A DNA stretch of 64,000 bases from Bog-950 sp964493695 (GCA_964493695.1 CAZBPG010000008.1:3740-67739), one strand, 5' to 3'. Counted from the stretch's first letter, positions 41,601 through 50,503 are shown. The notes: a model not told the origin generated them from the letters alone. Program-made: numbers and translations.

Positions 41601-43683
41601 TCTCAAAACCGCTGGTATTGGAATTAAGTGTTTGATAACCAAAAGAGGTATTATAATTTGAGCTACGTTCAATTCTGCCTGCTTTCTCATTATTAACACG
41701 GAAACTTAGTGCAACATCACTGGTTGTGCCAATAAAATTGGTACCATCTACTGTTCCTGTATTTCCAGTTAAGCCCCAGGCATTCAATGCACCGTCAGCC
41801 CCGGTGGCACCGGTAGGGCCTTGCGCACCATCGTTGCCGGTTGCTCCCGTGGGGCCTGTATTACCGGTTGCGCCCGTTGGTCCGGTAGCGCCAATCTCAC
41901 CGGTAGCGCCAGTTGCGCCAGTATTTCCCTGAACACCTTGCGAGCCAGAAGCGCCCGTGGCACCATTATTTCCCTGAATGCCTTGCGCACCTGTATCACC
42001 TGTTGCTCCTGTGTTTCCTTGAATGCCTTGGGAACCGGTAGCGCCTGTTGCCCCTGTATTGCCTTGAATGCCCTGCGCACCGGTAGCACCTGTTGCACCA
42101 GTATTACCTTGAATGCCTTGCGGACCGGTGGCGCCCGTTGCTCCCGTATTGCCTTGAATGCCTTGCGAACCGGTGGCACCAGTATTGCCTTGAATGCCCT
42201 GGGAACCGGTAGCGCCTGTTGCTCCCGTATTGCCCTGAATACCTTGAGAACCGGTAGCACCTGTTGTCCCTGTATTCCCTTGAACTCCTTGTGAACCAGT
42301 AGCACCAGTATTCCCTTGAACTCCTTGAGACCCGGTAGCGCCTGTTGCGCCAGTATTTCCCTGAACACCTTGTGATCCAGTAGCACCCGTTGCTCCAGTA
42401 TTACCCTGAACCCCTTGAATGCCGGTGGCGCCCGTTGTTCCGGTATTACCCTGAATACCCTGTGAACCTGTAGCTCCCGTTGTTCCGGTATTCCCTTGAA
42501 TGCCCTGAACACCGGTAGCACCTGTTGCCCCTACGTTTCCTTGAATACCTTGCGGACCCGTAGTCCCCGTTGCTCCTGTATTTCCTTGAATACCTTGTGA
42601 ACCGGTAGCTCCTGTTGCTCCAGTATTCCCCTGAATCCCTTGAGGGCCGGTACCACCAGTTGCTCCTGTATTTCCTTGAATGCCTTGCGCACCGGTAGCA
42701 CCTGTTGCTCCTACGTTACCTTGAACGCCTTGTGAACCGGTAGCGCCAGTTGCTCCAGTATTACCCTGAACCCCTTGAATGCCGGTGGCGCCCGTTGTTC
42801 CGGTATTACCCTGAATACCCTGTGAACCTGTAGCTCCCGTTGTTCCGGTATTCCCTTGAATGCCCTGAACACCGGTAGCACCTGTTGCCCCTACGTTTCC
42901 TTGAATACCTTGCGGACCCGTAGTCCCCGTTGCTCCTGTATTTCCTTGAATACCTTGTGAACCGGTAGCTCCTGTTGCTCCAGTATTCCCCTGAATGCCT
43001 TGTGGACCAGTATCTCCAGTATTACCCTGAACCCCTTGAGGACCTGTATCACCTGTTGCTCCTGTGTTTCCTTGAATGCCTTGTGAACCGGTAGCGCCCG
43101 TTGCCCCTGTATTTCCTTGAGTGCCTTGTGGACCGGTAGCTCCTGTTGCTCCAGTATTCCCCTGAATGCCTTGTGGACCAGTATCTCCAGTATTACCCTG
43201 AACCCCTTGAGGACCTGTATCACCTGTTGCTCCTGTATTTCCTTGAATGCCCTGCGCACCGGTAGCACCTGTAATGCCTGAAGCAGAGTTACCTGCATAA
43301 AGGGCGTAAGGCACACTTAGTAACTGAGAAGTTCCCATATCAATGAAGTTTGCTCCACCAGTAATGTCTATTTCTACCTGTAAGTATTTGGCACCGCTGC
43401 CCCAGTTAACTGCACCTAGCGGACTGGTACCTCCTATATGCTGGGTAATTAAACCAAACTGGTTGGTGGTAGCTGTGTTTGTTTCTGTAAAAACAACCGG
43501 ACCTGTTGGGCTTAAATCATGAATTTTAAAACGAACAGTAACATTTGTACCTCCCGTTAAAGGATTACCCGATGCATCTCTTACTACTGCCTGATAATTC
43601 ATTACCTGCGGAGCCTGCGCCTGCGCGATTGACAATAACAGTATCCCTAAAAGAACGGAAATGAGTTTTTTATTAAGTATCAT
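38605..43683 (-). CDS. Giant collagen-like surface protein with Ig-like repeats and DUF1566 end
   Basis: From Met at 43683 (MILNKKLISVLLGILLLSIA, a signal peptide) the product has about 1692 residues. Order: the same N-terminal domain as the neighbouring fibre gene; a collagen-like block of GATGxQGIQGNT units (about 140-640); YadA-head-like NTTGxxNTAxG repeats (to about 930); six to seven fibronectin/Ig-like repeats marked by GVCWSTSSNPTTA and YYVRAYATNxxGTxYGN; and a C-terminal DUF1566/FISUMP-like domain (AGGLVFYIDSTGNHGLV, SLGGYSDWFLPSRDEAYLMY). It is likely a very long cell-surface protein. A start at 43707 is possible but adds residues before the signal. The collagen block holds recent exact duplications. 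Confidence 0.87.
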   Translation of the reverse strand: MILNKKLISVLLGILLLSIAQAQAPQVMNYQAVVRDASGNPLTGGTNVTVRFKIHDLSPTGPVVFTETNTATTNQFGLITQHIGGTSPLGAVNWGSGAKYLQVEIDITGGANFIDMGTSQLLSVPYALYAGNSASGITGATGAQGIQGNTGATGDTGPQGVQGNTGDTGPQGIQGNTGATGATGPQGTQGNTGATGATGSQGIQGNTGATGDTGPQGVQGNTGDTGPQGIQGNTGATGATGSQGIQGNTGATGTTGPQGIQGNVGATGATGVQGIQGNTGTTGATGSQGIQGNTGTTGATGIQGVQGNTGATGATGSQGVQGNVGATGATGAQGIQGNTGATGGTGPQGIQGNTGATGATGSQGIQGNTGATGTTGPQGIQGNVGATGATGVQGIQGNTGTTGATGSQGIQGNTGTTGATGIQGVQGNTGATGATGSQGVQGNTGATGATGSQGVQGNTGATGSQGVQGNTGTTGATGSQGIQGNTGATGATGSQGIQGNTGATGSQGIQGNTGATGATGPQGIQGNTGATGATGAQGIQGNTGATGATGSQGIQGNTGATGDTGAQGIQGNNGATGASGSQGVQGNTGATGATGEIGATGPTGATGNTGPTGATGNDGAQGPTGATGADGALNAWGLTGNTGTVDGTNFIGTTSDVALSFRVNNEKAGRIERSSNYNTSFGYQTLNSNTSGFENSSVGWGALKANTSGWQNVAIGSNALFLNTTGMENTAVGVGALRSNTTGYNNTASGRTSLYNNTTGISNTAIGYSALKSNTTGSNNTATGESSLLYNTTGFQNTATGLAAMLYNTTGNHNTASGYVALYKNTEGAENVACGSGALYNSTTGDRNSAIGADALKNNTSGSYNTGLGFNANVNSGGFTNVTVIGANALATAGNQVRLGDGNITSLYCQGAYAATTADLPNVVVTSTGQILRSTAALPVVTTTGISSISYTSVQADGNVTASGNELILARGFCYSTSTSPSLADAYVLAGSGTGAFSASFTSLLPNTTYYVRSFATNTIGSSYGNELSFTTLALTVPALTTNTVYNISLTSAMGGGNISDDGGSALTGSGVCWSTSSNPTTADATSAAGTVTGSFNALMTGLSPNTLYYVRAYATNAQGTAYGNELSFTTLTLSLASVTTTAVSSVSYTTATSGGNVTADNGSTVTSRGVCWNTSSNPTTAHFTYTQTAGLGSFSAPITGLSPNTTYYVRAFAVNGGGTVYGNEYNFTTLALTAPVLTTNAVGGISSTLAGSGGTITSNGGSAITAKGVVWDVNPSPTLANSFTNDGTGSANYSSTLTGLIPSTLYYVRAYATNGVSTTYGNQVSFTTSALVFPGPSVPTVATSTSTLTGTSTASSGGYVSDDGGSTVTARGVCWSTSANPTLSSSFSTDGSGLGYFTSTVTGLSGCNTVYYIRAYATNSTGTGYGAQNTVSTGLTPTVTTADVTAIDTFTAVSGGEVTDDGGCAITQKGVCWSLNSNPTTANAKTTQGAGSGAFVSNITGLLGGQTYYVRAYATNSKGTVYGAEKVFSTLVPPTPYIGQNYAGGLVFYIDSTGNHGLVCTPTNLGNYQWGCNGTSIATSTAFGTGASNTAAIAAFCAQANISAKICDALSLGGYSDWFLPSRDEAYLMYTNLHLVGLGGFSVSPGCGSTCSYATSSENSPTGSIGVDFLNGSYANPAKNQANYVRAVRAF
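42390..42995. repeat. Exact 360-bp-offset duplication within the collagen-like region
   Basis: About 245 bp starting near 42390 are identical to the stretch starting near 42750. A second, shorter identity (about 100 bp, 180-bp offset) joins 42977-43080 with 43157-43260. Offsets are multiples of the 9-bp Gly-x-y-based unit, so the reading frame is kept. Confidence 0.75.
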
Positions 43684-43944
43684 TTTTTGATTGTTTATGT
43701 ATTGCAAGACTAAAGGGTAACTGTCCAGGGGGCTATGATTTTAAACAGTCGGTTTGCTGATGTTGCACATGAGGCACTGCCATTTACTGCAACTATGCCT
43801 TTGAAATAAGTCGTATGTTTGAAGGAAAGGGGCAAAAACAGTCAAGGGTAGTTTGGTTTCGCAACAACTATAGAAATAAAAATGCTGCTTCCGTTGAAGT
43901 AGCGGAGCATTTAGTGTTTAGCAGTCCTTGTTGCTATAAACTTT

Positions 43945-45525
43945 TTACTGTTTTATCAGTTTAATCGTTTTAACCGCACTCTTCTTTTCAGCTTTCAGAA
44001 AGTAAGCACCGGCACTTAACTCGTCCCCCAGAATTAAGGTGGCATTCGGAGTTTCTATCTCATACTGTTTCAGCAGCCGACCGGTGTTATCGAAGAGAGA
44101 GATAACCGTATTGCTTTCAACGGCAGAATGAAACTGAATTTGTGTGCTGCGGTTGAACACGTTGGGCGAAGCGGTAAAAGAAAACGTTTCGCTCAGGTTG
44201 GTAATTCCGCTGGTAAAATCGCAGGTAAGTTGTTCGTTCAAGGTGGTCACCACACCGCTATGCAGCATCACACCGCCTACAATCAGGGTTTGGCAATGGT
44301 GGTTAAAATCGGTAAAGCGCACGTCATACAAACCCGAATCAGCCGCACCGGTTTTATAGTTACCCAGCACGTTGGTTATTTTGTAACGGGGCTTGCCGAT
44401 GATATCTACCTGTATACCCGGCAAGGGTTGGTTGTTCGACTGGTCGGTTACTTTGCCTTCTAAATAACAGGCACGTTGCAGCGCAGGAGTAAGGACAAAC
44501 AGCCCTTCCTGCCGGTCGCTGCAAACAATATTACCCGATGGGAAATACGGATACACGCCCCAGCAGCCTTCAAAACCGTCACCGGGCGGGTAGGGCGAGG
44601 TGTCATAGTCACCCACTTCAATCAGATTATCGGGTTTGTGAGCATCAACAATGGTTACTCCATCACGGTAGTATGAAGTATAAAGGAATCCATCGCGGTA
44701 GTGGGTATTGTGGGCAATAGAAGAATCTACATCGCTGTGACGGTACTGGTCCAGTTCGGTAATGTTGTTGAGGTTCGAAATATCGTAAGAAGTAACCGGT
44801 GCAAATTTCTTTTCATCGGTGTTGAACAGGTAGCGGCTGTCGTCACTCAGCCATACGTTATGCGAAAACGCATAAGGTGTTGCCTGCCGCACAAAAGCAG
44901 TAGGATGGGTTTTATTGTGCACATCAATCACCGAAAACTCACCATTCATTATTTCAGCGGTGTAAAGCGTATCGTTTCGCGCAAAACAATCGTGCACATA
45001 ATGGTCATCATAATATCCCAGATAAACCGGGTTCATCGGGTCCGGTTTTAAATCGCACATAATCATTTGTCCCAGATTAGACCCATTGATGTAGATGAAG
45101 CCCTTTTCATCAATAAAGCAGGAATGTGCTTTCTGAAAATCTTCACCGGGCACGTTGCTCCAGTGCACATACTTTACACTATCAGGTAAATAGCCGAGGT
45201 CAACAATCAGCAAACCGCCATAATGTTCGTTGGTAACATAGGCATAATGGCTCCATACTTTCGGCTCCTGCCATATCGAAGTATCGTTGGGGACATAAAA
45301 CAAACGCACCGGATTATCGGGGTCGGTAATATCTACAATATCCAAACCGGTTTCAACCCCCACCAACGCATACTCCCTGCCCAGCGAATCGGTATAGCCC
45401 CAAATGTTGCTGAGTATGCGCGGATACTGCACATTGCTTCGGAACTGAATGTTTTTTTGAGAGTAAGAATGAAAAGACAAAAGACAGTAACCAACAAACA
45501 ACAGGGAAGCAGCAATTCGTTTCAT
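43945..45525 (-). CDS. Secreted LVIVD-repeat protein with CarbopepD-like domain and T9SS tail
   Basis: The 526-residue product has a signal peptide (MKRIAASLLFVGYCLLSFHS), then a beta-propeller-like region (about 25-345) with LVIVD-type repeats (TGLDIVDITDPDNPVRLFYV, GGLLIVDLGYLPDS, GVTIVDAHKPDNLIEVGDYD). This is the 'choice-of-anchor B' layout. A carboxypeptidase-regulatory-like domain follows (about 350-420, LEGKVTDQSNNQPLPGIQVD), and a type IX sorting domain closes it (SPNVFNRSTQIQFHS ... AVKTIKLIKQ). It is predicted to be a surface or released protein; no enzyme activity is evident. A hairpin at about 43866-43894 downstream may be its terminator. Confidence 0.87.
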   Translation of the reverse strand: MKRIAASLLFVGYCLLSFHSYSQKNIQFRSNVQYPRILSNIWGYTDSLGREYALVGVETGLDIVDITDPDNPVRLFYVPNDTSIWQEPKVWSHYAYVTNEHYGGLLIVDLGYLPDSVKYVHWSNVPGEDFQKAHSCFIDEKGFIYINGSNLGQMIMCDLKPDPMNPVYLGYYDDHYVHDCFARNDTLYTAEIMNGEFSVIDVHNKTHPTAFVRQATPYAFSHNVWLSDDSRYLFNTDEKKFAPVTSYDISNLNNITELDQYRHSDVDSSIAHNTHYRDGFLYTSYYRDGVTIVDAHKPDNLIEVGDYDTSPYPPGDGFEGCWGVYPYFPSGNIVCSDRQEGLFVLTPALQRACYLEGKVTDQSNNQPLPGIQVDIIGKPRYKITNVLGNYKTGAADSGLYDVRFTDFNHHCQTLIVGGVMLHSGVVTTLNEQLTCDFTSGITNLSETFSFTASPNVFNRSTQIQFHSAVESNTVISLFDNTGRLLKQYEIETPNATLILGDELSAGAYFLKAEKKSAVKTIKLIKQ

Positions 45526-45558
45526 GTTGTAATGATATAGAAATACACGGGGATATTT

Positions 45559-48054
45559 CTATTCCTTCTCCAGATTCTTGCGGATGGTAAAGCGGAAGGT
45601 GGTTCCTTTATTGGGTTCAGAGTCGAACCAGATTTTGCCGCCATGCAGCAGCACAATTTTTTTGCAGATGGCCAGACCTACACCGGTACCCGGATATTCC
45701 GTTACGTTATGCAACCGCTGAAAAATCTGGAACACTTTTTCTTTGAATTCGGGTTTAATGCCAATACCGTTGTCGGCTACGCCAAATTCCCATTCGTTTT
45801 CGCGCTCCTGACAGGTAATGGTAATTACCGGTTGCTTGTCTTTTATAAACTTAATGCCGTTATCAACCAGATTCTGAAACAATTGATACAACTGGTTGGG
45901 CTCCCCGTAAATAACCGGTAGCTGAGGAACGATAACTTCCGCCTGGCTTGCTTTAATGGTGCTCTCCAATCCGCGTTTTACATCGTTCAAAACCTGATTC
46001 ATATCAGTTTTTACAAATGGTTTGGGAGCAGAAGAAATACGTGAGTAGTTGAGCAAATCAAGTATGATGGTTTGCATACGCTTGGCACCACCTACCGAAA
46101 AGTCAATAAACTCCAGCGCTTCGCTATCCAGTTTATCTTTGTAACGCATTTCAAGCAACTGCAAATAACTGGCTATGGTGCGCAACGGACCCTGTAAGTC
46201 GTGCGAAGCTACATAGGCAAAGCGCTCCAGCTCTTCGTTTGAACGCTGTAAGAGTGTGGCACGTTTTTCCAGTTCGGTTTGCACTTCCTTTAAGTCAGAA
46301 ATGTCAAACACCATCACCATTCCATATATGATTTCACCTTTATCATCGCGGATAGGTATATGATGGACTTTCAAGGAACGTCCGAAAAACTCCTGGTCGC
46401 TTTCGCTGCTCTCACCGGCCAGTATGCCGCGATAAATCTTTTCGGCCCGCTCGCGTTCGCTTTCGCGGATAGTTTCAAAAACAGTCTTGCCTTCTATCTC
46501 GCTTTTCTTCTTGCTTACAATGCCTACCAGCGGTCCTTCGGCAAGAATGAATTGAAGGTTCTTGTCAAAAATAAACATGGCGGCCTTAGGAAGGTTACGC
46601 GCTATTTCGCGGTAAAGCTGTTCTGAAATCCTAAGTTCTTCTTTTGCTTCTTTAATAGCCGTAACATCGGTGCCTACTCCCAGAATGTTTACCCCGTCAC
46701 CGGTAAAGGAAGGAATGGGTTTTTTTACGCTTTGCAGCCAAACCGTTTTACCGGTTTCAGGGTTTACAAAACCCTGTTCAGGAAACTGCACCTCTTCACC
46801 GGCTGCCCGTACAGCCTCATCCTGTTCTTTAAACTCCTGTATTTCTTCGGGCGTAAAATTCTGTTCGGTATCGTAATGGCCTTCCATCTGGTCGGTGGTC
46901 ATGCCATAGAAATGGGCGGTTGCCTTATTGGCAATCAAAAACTTCCCGCTTTCATCTTTTACAAAAATGAGGTTGGGCGTTGAGTCAATAATCAGCCGCA
47001 AAAAATCTTTCTGCCGCTGTAATTCCTGCTGTATAAGCGCTTTTGAGTTTATCTCGCTCTGCATTTTTTGGTTCATCTCCTGCAACTCTTTGGTGCGCTC
47101 TTTTACTTTTTCTTCCAGGTCAACATTAAGTTGTTGCAGCAGGATTTCGTTTTGCAACCGGTCGCTGATATCGCGCACGTGCATCAGGAGTGCCAAATGT
47201 TCTTTAAACTCAATGGGTGCTACACTTACCTCAATGGGTACAATTGCACCGTCTTTGGTAAGGCATACGCTTTCAAATTTAGTTAACTCTCCGCTGATAA
47301 GTTTAGGTTGTCGTTCCCTGATGTTGGCATGGTCGCTTTCCGGAGACAGGTCGAAAATCGTTTTGCCTATCAGTTCCTCGCGCGTGGAGTGGTGAAGCTT
47401 GCAGGTGGCCTCGTTTACATGCAGTATAACACCCGCGAAGCTTTCAACATATATGGCATCGGGTGAGTTGATGTAAATATCGCGGAAACGTTTCTCGCTG
47501 TTCTTTAAAGATATCTCTGCAAGTTTTCGCTCTTTAATCTGCTCAGATAGTTTTTGGTTGGCCTCGGATAGCTGACGGGTTCGTGTAATTACTTTCGACT
47601 CCAAATCTTCTTTGGCATCAACAAGCTGTTGCTGCATTTCCAGCTGCTGAGTGATAATGCTGCAGATAACCACACAGCCCACAAATTCTCCATTTGCATC
47701 TGTAAGCGGTTTGCCGTTCATGCGAAACCATAACCCTTCTCCGTTTTTCTTAGTAACCTGAATATCGTAACTATCAGAAACTCCTTTTTTGCGCAGTTCA
47801 AATTTCGCTCTTCCTATTTTGGTGTAGGGTTCTTTATAAAGCAGTTGAAACACATCCTTGCCCATCACTTCATCAACCGTGTATCCAATGTTTTTACAAA
47901 AACTCTCATTGGCGTACACCACCTCTGCATTTGAATTTACGCAGTAAATACCCTCGTTAATACTTTCTACTAAATGGCGAAAAGCAAGGGTTACTCCCGT
48001 GCCGTTGCTGCCCGAAATTTTAATATACTGCTCTGCTAAGTGATCTTGGTCCAT
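45559..48054 (-). CDS. PAS-domain sensor histidine kinase
   Basis: The 831-residue product has four PAS/PAC sensor modules (about 25-135, 185-300, 345-470, 480-590), separated by coiled-coil segments (for example VDLEEKVKERTKELQEM). A HisKA dimerisation domain follows with phospho-acceptor His618 in YVASHDLQGPLRTIASYLQ, then a HATPase domain with NLVDNGIKF, VADNGIGI and GTGVGLAICKKI. No membrane segment or receiver domain is present, so it is a soluble sensor whose response regulator must be elsewhere. The DLQGP variant of the H-box is typical of phytochrome-like/HWE-adjacent kinases. It is divergent from nuoF; the shared 219-bp gap holds the nuoF promoter. The signal is unknown. Confidence 0.95.
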   Translation of the reverse strand: MDQDHLAEQYIKISGSNGTGVTLAFRHLVESINEGIYCVNSNAEVVYANESFCKNIGYTVDEVMGKDVFQLLYKEPYTKIGRAKFELRKKGVSDSYDIQVTKKNGEGLWFRMNGKPLTDANGEFVGCVVICSIITQQLEMQQQLVDAKEDLESKVITRTRQLSEANQKLSEQIKERKLAEISLKNSEKRFRDIYINSPDAIYVESFAGVILHVNEATCKLHHSTREELIGKTIFDLSPESDHANIRERQPKLISGELTKFESVCLTKDGAIVPIEVSVAPIEFKEHLALLMHVRDISDRLQNEILLQQLNVDLEEKVKERTKELQEMNQKMQSEINSKALIQQELQRQKDFLRLIIDSTPNLIFVKDESGKFLIANKATAHFYGMTTDQMEGHYDTEQNFTPEEIQEFKEQDEAVRAAGEEVQFPEQGFVNPETGKTVWLQSVKKPIPSFTGDGVNILGVGTDVTAIKEAKEELRISEQLYREIARNLPKAAMFIFDKNLQFILAEGPLVGIVSKKKSEIEGKTVFETIRESERERAEKIYRGILAGESSESDQEFFGRSLKVHHIPIRDDKGEIIYGMVMVFDISDLKEVQTELEKRATLLQRSNEELERFAYVASHDLQGPLRTIASYLQLLEMRYKDKLDSEALEFIDFSVGGAKRMQTIILDLLNYSRISSAPKPFVKTDMNQVLNDVKRGLESTIKASQAEVIVPQLPVIYGEPNQLYQLFQNLVDNGIKFIKDKQPVITITCQERENEWEFGVADNGIGIKPEFKEKVFQIFQRLHNVTEYPGTGVGLAICKKIVLLHGGKIWFDSEPNKGTTFRFTIRKNLEKE

Positions 48055-48219
48055 TGGTATAACAGGATTGAAGATAATACTTTCCGCTCTCAGGGTAGTT
48101 TAAGATACCGGTAAGTTGGCAGTAAAACTATTATTTGTAAAACAGCCTGCAACTTGTAAACGAAGAAAATGGCAGAAAGATTCAGGTGTAGCCTCAATTG
48201 TAAGCTGTTGAAACTTTGT

Positions 48220-48250
48220 TTTGAGATATTACCCTATGAAATTACATTCG
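48220..48250 (+). promoter_or_regulatory. Candidate nuoF promoter
   Basis: TTTG (48220-48223), a 19-bp spacer, and TACATTCG (48243-48250) match TTTG-N19-TAnnTTTG with one mismatch. The implied leader to the ATG at 48274 is about 20 nt. The TTCG ending of the -7 box recurs in the tracrRNA and CRISPR-repeat candidates. Confidence 0.6.
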
Positions 48251-48273
48251 TGCCCTTATAAACCAGTTAAGTA

Positions 48274-49641
48274 ATGGGCAAAAAAATTCTCTTAGAACAC
48301 GTTAACGTTCCGAACATTCATACCTACGAAGTTTACCGCAGCAAAGGCGGCTATGCTTCCGTAGAAAAGGCATTGAAAATGACTCCCACAGAAATTGTGG
48401 AAGAAGTAAAGAAAAGCGGGCTGCGCGGCCGTGGTGGTGCGGGTTTCCCGACCGGTATGAAGTGGAGCTTTATCGGTAAGAATAATCCTACGCATCATTT
48501 GGTTTGCAATGCCGATGAAAGCGAACCGGGCACTTTCAAAGACCGGTACCTGATGGAGAAACTTCCTCACCTGCTGATTGAAGGAATGATTACTTCCAGC
48601 ATTGCCCTCGAAGCGCATCTTTCTTACATCTACATTCGCGGAGAGTATATGTGGGTGTATCGCATTCTGGAGCGCGCTATTAACGAAGCGTATGCCAACG
48701 GATGGCTGGGTAAAAACATTAAGGGCAGCGGTTTTGATTTGGACTTACACGTAACCTGCGGTGCCGGTGCCTATATCTGCGGTGAAGAAACTGCTTTGAT
48801 TGAAAGTTTGGAAGGCAAGCGCGGCAACCCGCGTATTAAGCCGCCCTTTCCTGCGGTGGTGGGTTTGTATGGCAACCCGACTGTGGTGAACAATGTGGAA
48901 ACCATTATGGATATACCCTGGATTGTGATGAACGGAGGAGAGGAGTTTGCAAAAATTGGAATCGGAAAATCTACCGGAACCAAGCTGATTTCGGCATCCG
49001 GTAATATTAAGAAGCCCGGTGTGTACGAAATTGAACTGAACGTACCGGTAGAAGAATTTGTAATGAGCGATGAATATTGCGGAGGCATGCAAACCGATAG
49101 ACCGTTGAAGGCTTGCGTTCCCGGTGGCTCGTCAGTGCCAATTCTTCCTGCTGAATTATTATTTAAAACCGCAAAAGGCGAACAGCGCTTAATGACATAC
49201 GAAAGTATGGCTGACGGTGGCTTTGCCACCGGTAGTATGATTGGCTCGGGTGGGTTTATTGTGTATGACGACCGGCAGTGCATTGTGCGCAATACCTGGA
49301 ATTTCTCGCGCTTCTATCACCACGAAAGCTGCGGACAGTGCTCGCCCTGCCGCGAAGGAACCGGTTGGCTGGAAAAAGTAACGTGGAGGTTAGAGCACGG
49401 CTACGGCAAAATGGAAGACATTGATTTGCTTTGGGATATACAGCGCAAAATTGAAGGCAATACTATTTGCCCGCTGGGCGATGCGGCTGCATGGCCGGTA
49501 GCTGCTGCTATCCGCCATTTCCGCCACGAGTTCGAATACCACGTTCGCTTTCCCGAAAAAGTAAAAGACCGCAAGCACTTTGAATACGAGCCTTGGGAGA
49601 AGGTGAAGTATTTGATGAAGGAGGAAGCGGTGGGAGTGTAA
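48274..49641 (+). CDS. nuoF: NADH-quinone oxidoreductase subunit F
   Basis: NuoF is the NADH- and FMN-binding subunit of respiratory complex I. The 455-residue product has the NADH-binding GLRGRGGAGFPTGMKWSF, the FMN-associated CNADESEPGTFKDR, the CGAGAYICGEETALIESLEG stretch, and the 4Fe-4S ligands Cys353, Cys356 and Cys359 (ESCGQCSPCREGTGWLEK) plus the Cys in NTICPLGDAAAW near residue 399. It is full length. No other nuo gene is in the window, unusual since nuoE and nuoG normally adjoin it. Its last 71 bp (49568-49638, encoding RKHFEYEPWEKVKYLMKEE) recur twice downstream, with small toxin/antitoxin-like genes between the copies. Confidence 0.95.
   Translation: MGKKILLEHVNVPNIHTYEVYRSKGGYASVEKALKMTPTEIVEEVKKSGLRGRGGAGFPTGMKWSFIGKNNPTHHLVCNADESEPGTFKDRYLMEKLPHLLIEGMITSSIALEAHLSYIYIRGEYMWVYRILERAINEAYANGWLGKNIKGSGFDLDLHVTCGAGAYICGEETALIESLEGKRGNPRIKPPFPAVVGLYGNPTVVNNVETIMDIPWIVMNGGEEFAKIGIGKSTGTKLISASGNIKKPGVYEIELNVPVEEFVMSDEYCGGMQTDRPLKACVPGGSSVPILPAELLFKTAKGEQRLMTYESMADGGFATGSMIGSGGFIVYDDRQCIVRNTWNFSRFYHHESCGQCSPCREGTGWLEKVTWRLEHGYGKMEDIDLLWDIQRKIEGNTICPLGDAAAWPVAAAIRHFRHEFEYHVRFPEKVKDRKHFEYEPWEKVKYLMKEEAVGV
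49568..49638 (+). repeat. nuoF 3'-end repeat, copy 1 (within nuoF)
   Basis: It begins ACCGCAAGCACTTTGAATAC and ends GGAGTG before the TAA stop of nuoF. Copies 2 and 3 are at 50433-50503 and 50795-50865. Confidence 0.9.
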
Positions 49642-49654
49642 AAGCAGATTCGCC

Positions 49655-49969
49655 ATGAGTCAGGCAAAGTCAGTTGATGGAAATATAATCAGGTTGACCG
49701 ATGAAAGATGGCAACACATTTCAACAGGTCACCCGGAGGTTGCTGATTTGTATTATGAAATGCTGCAAGCCATAGCAGAACCGCAAACGGTTTATGACGG
49801 AGGTGAAGGAGAACTGATTGCGGTAAAGCCGGTTGCCGGTTTAAATAAATTTATAGTGGTTGTTTACCGGCAGGATAAACCATCTGATGGTTTTGTTATC
49901 ACCGCGTTTGTAACGAAGAAATTAAATTACCTTAGTAAAAAGAATGTTGTATGGCAATCACAGAAATAA
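49655..49969 (+). CDS. Small nuclease-fold protein, probable toxin (PBECR/DUF4258-like)
   Basis: The 104-residue protein has IIRLTDERWQHISTGHPEVA, a middle VYDGGEGELIAVKPV, and NKFIVVVYRQDKPSDGFVIT. This order (LTDxxWxHI.xHPE, then GE.ELIAVK, then a VVVYR strand) is that of small barnase/EndoU/RelE-like nuclease-fold proteins (PBECR or DUF4258-like groups), often toxins or phage-associated nucleases. It starts 13 bp after nuoF and overlaps the next gene (DUF2283) by 19 bp, a common toxin-antitoxin pairing. The exact family is uncertain. Confidence 0.65.
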   Translation: MSQAKSVDGNIIRLTDERWQHISTGHPEVADLYYEMLQAIAEPQTVYDGGEGELIAVKPVAGLNKFIVVVYRQDKPSDGFVITAFVTKKLNYLSKKNVVWQSQK

Positions 49970-50178
49970 AAGAGATAAAGTCTATTATGCCCTATCTGCT
50001 CAAGCATAAAAACCTTTGGGCAAATTACGATGAAGGAGCAGATACCTTATATCTGCACTTTACAAAACCCAATGTTGCCGATGATAGTGAACAAATAGAT
50101 GAGAATACTATTGTGCGCTACGACAAAGGAGGTGAAATAATTGGTGTAACAATTTTACATGCCAGTAAAACTCAGTAA
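49951..50178 (+). CDS. DUF2283-domain protein, probable antitoxin
   Basis: The 75-residue protein starts MAITEIKEIKSIMPYLLKHK and has the DUF2283 core: NYDEGADTLYLHFTKPNVAD, then DENTIVRYDKGGEIIGVTIL. DUF2283 genes are often found directly after DUF4258/RelE-like genes and are thought to encode antitoxins. It overlaps the upstream toxin-like gene by 19 bp. A second DUF2283 gene follows after 12 bp. Confidence 0.8.
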   Translation: MAITEIKEIKSIMPYLLKHKNLWANYDEGADTLYLHFTKPNVADDSEQIDENTIVRYDKGGEIIGVTILHASKTQ

Positions 50179-50190
50179 AAAACCAAAAAC

Positions 50191-50430
50191 ATGAAACTGA
50201 CATACGACCTGAAGTATAACGTAGGATATCTTTTGTTCAAGGAAAAAACCGAACAGGTAAACTCGATTAAACTAAGCGAGGATTTAGTGGTGGATATTGC
50301 CCCCGATGGCACAATTTACGGTATAGAATTGCTGAATGTAAAAGAACAGATGTTTGGCGATAACCTTAAACAACTTTTACTCCTCAACGAAAATACCGGC
50401 AAGGAACAATTAATAGATATTGCTGCCTGA
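50191..50430 (+). CDS. Second DUF2283-domain protein
   Basis: The 79-residue protein has the same core as its neighbour: MKLTYDLKYNVGYLLFKEKT, KLSEDLVVDIAPDGTIYGIE, then LLNVKEQMFGDNLKQLLLLN. It may be a partner of the upstream module or an independent copy whose toxin was lost. Its stop codon (50428-50430) is only 2 bp before the second copy of the nuoF 3' end. Confidence 0.78.
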   Translation: MKLTYDLKYNVGYLLFKEKTEQVNSIKLSEDLVVDIAPDGTIYGIELLNVKEQMFGDNLKQLLLLNENTGKEQLIDIAA

Positions 50431-50432
50431 TA

Positions 50433-50503
50433 ACCGCAAGCACTTTGAATACGAGCCTTGGGAGAAGGTGAAGTATTTGATGAAGGAGGAAGCAGTAGGA
50501 GTG
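50433..50503 (+). repeat. nuoF 3'-end repeat, copy 2
   Basis: Nearly identical to nuoF 49568-49638; I see two differences in 71 bp (GCGGTGGG to GCAGTAGG). The stop is lost (GTGTAA to GTGCAG), so the frame runs on in frame into the HicB-like gene. Confidence 0.9.
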
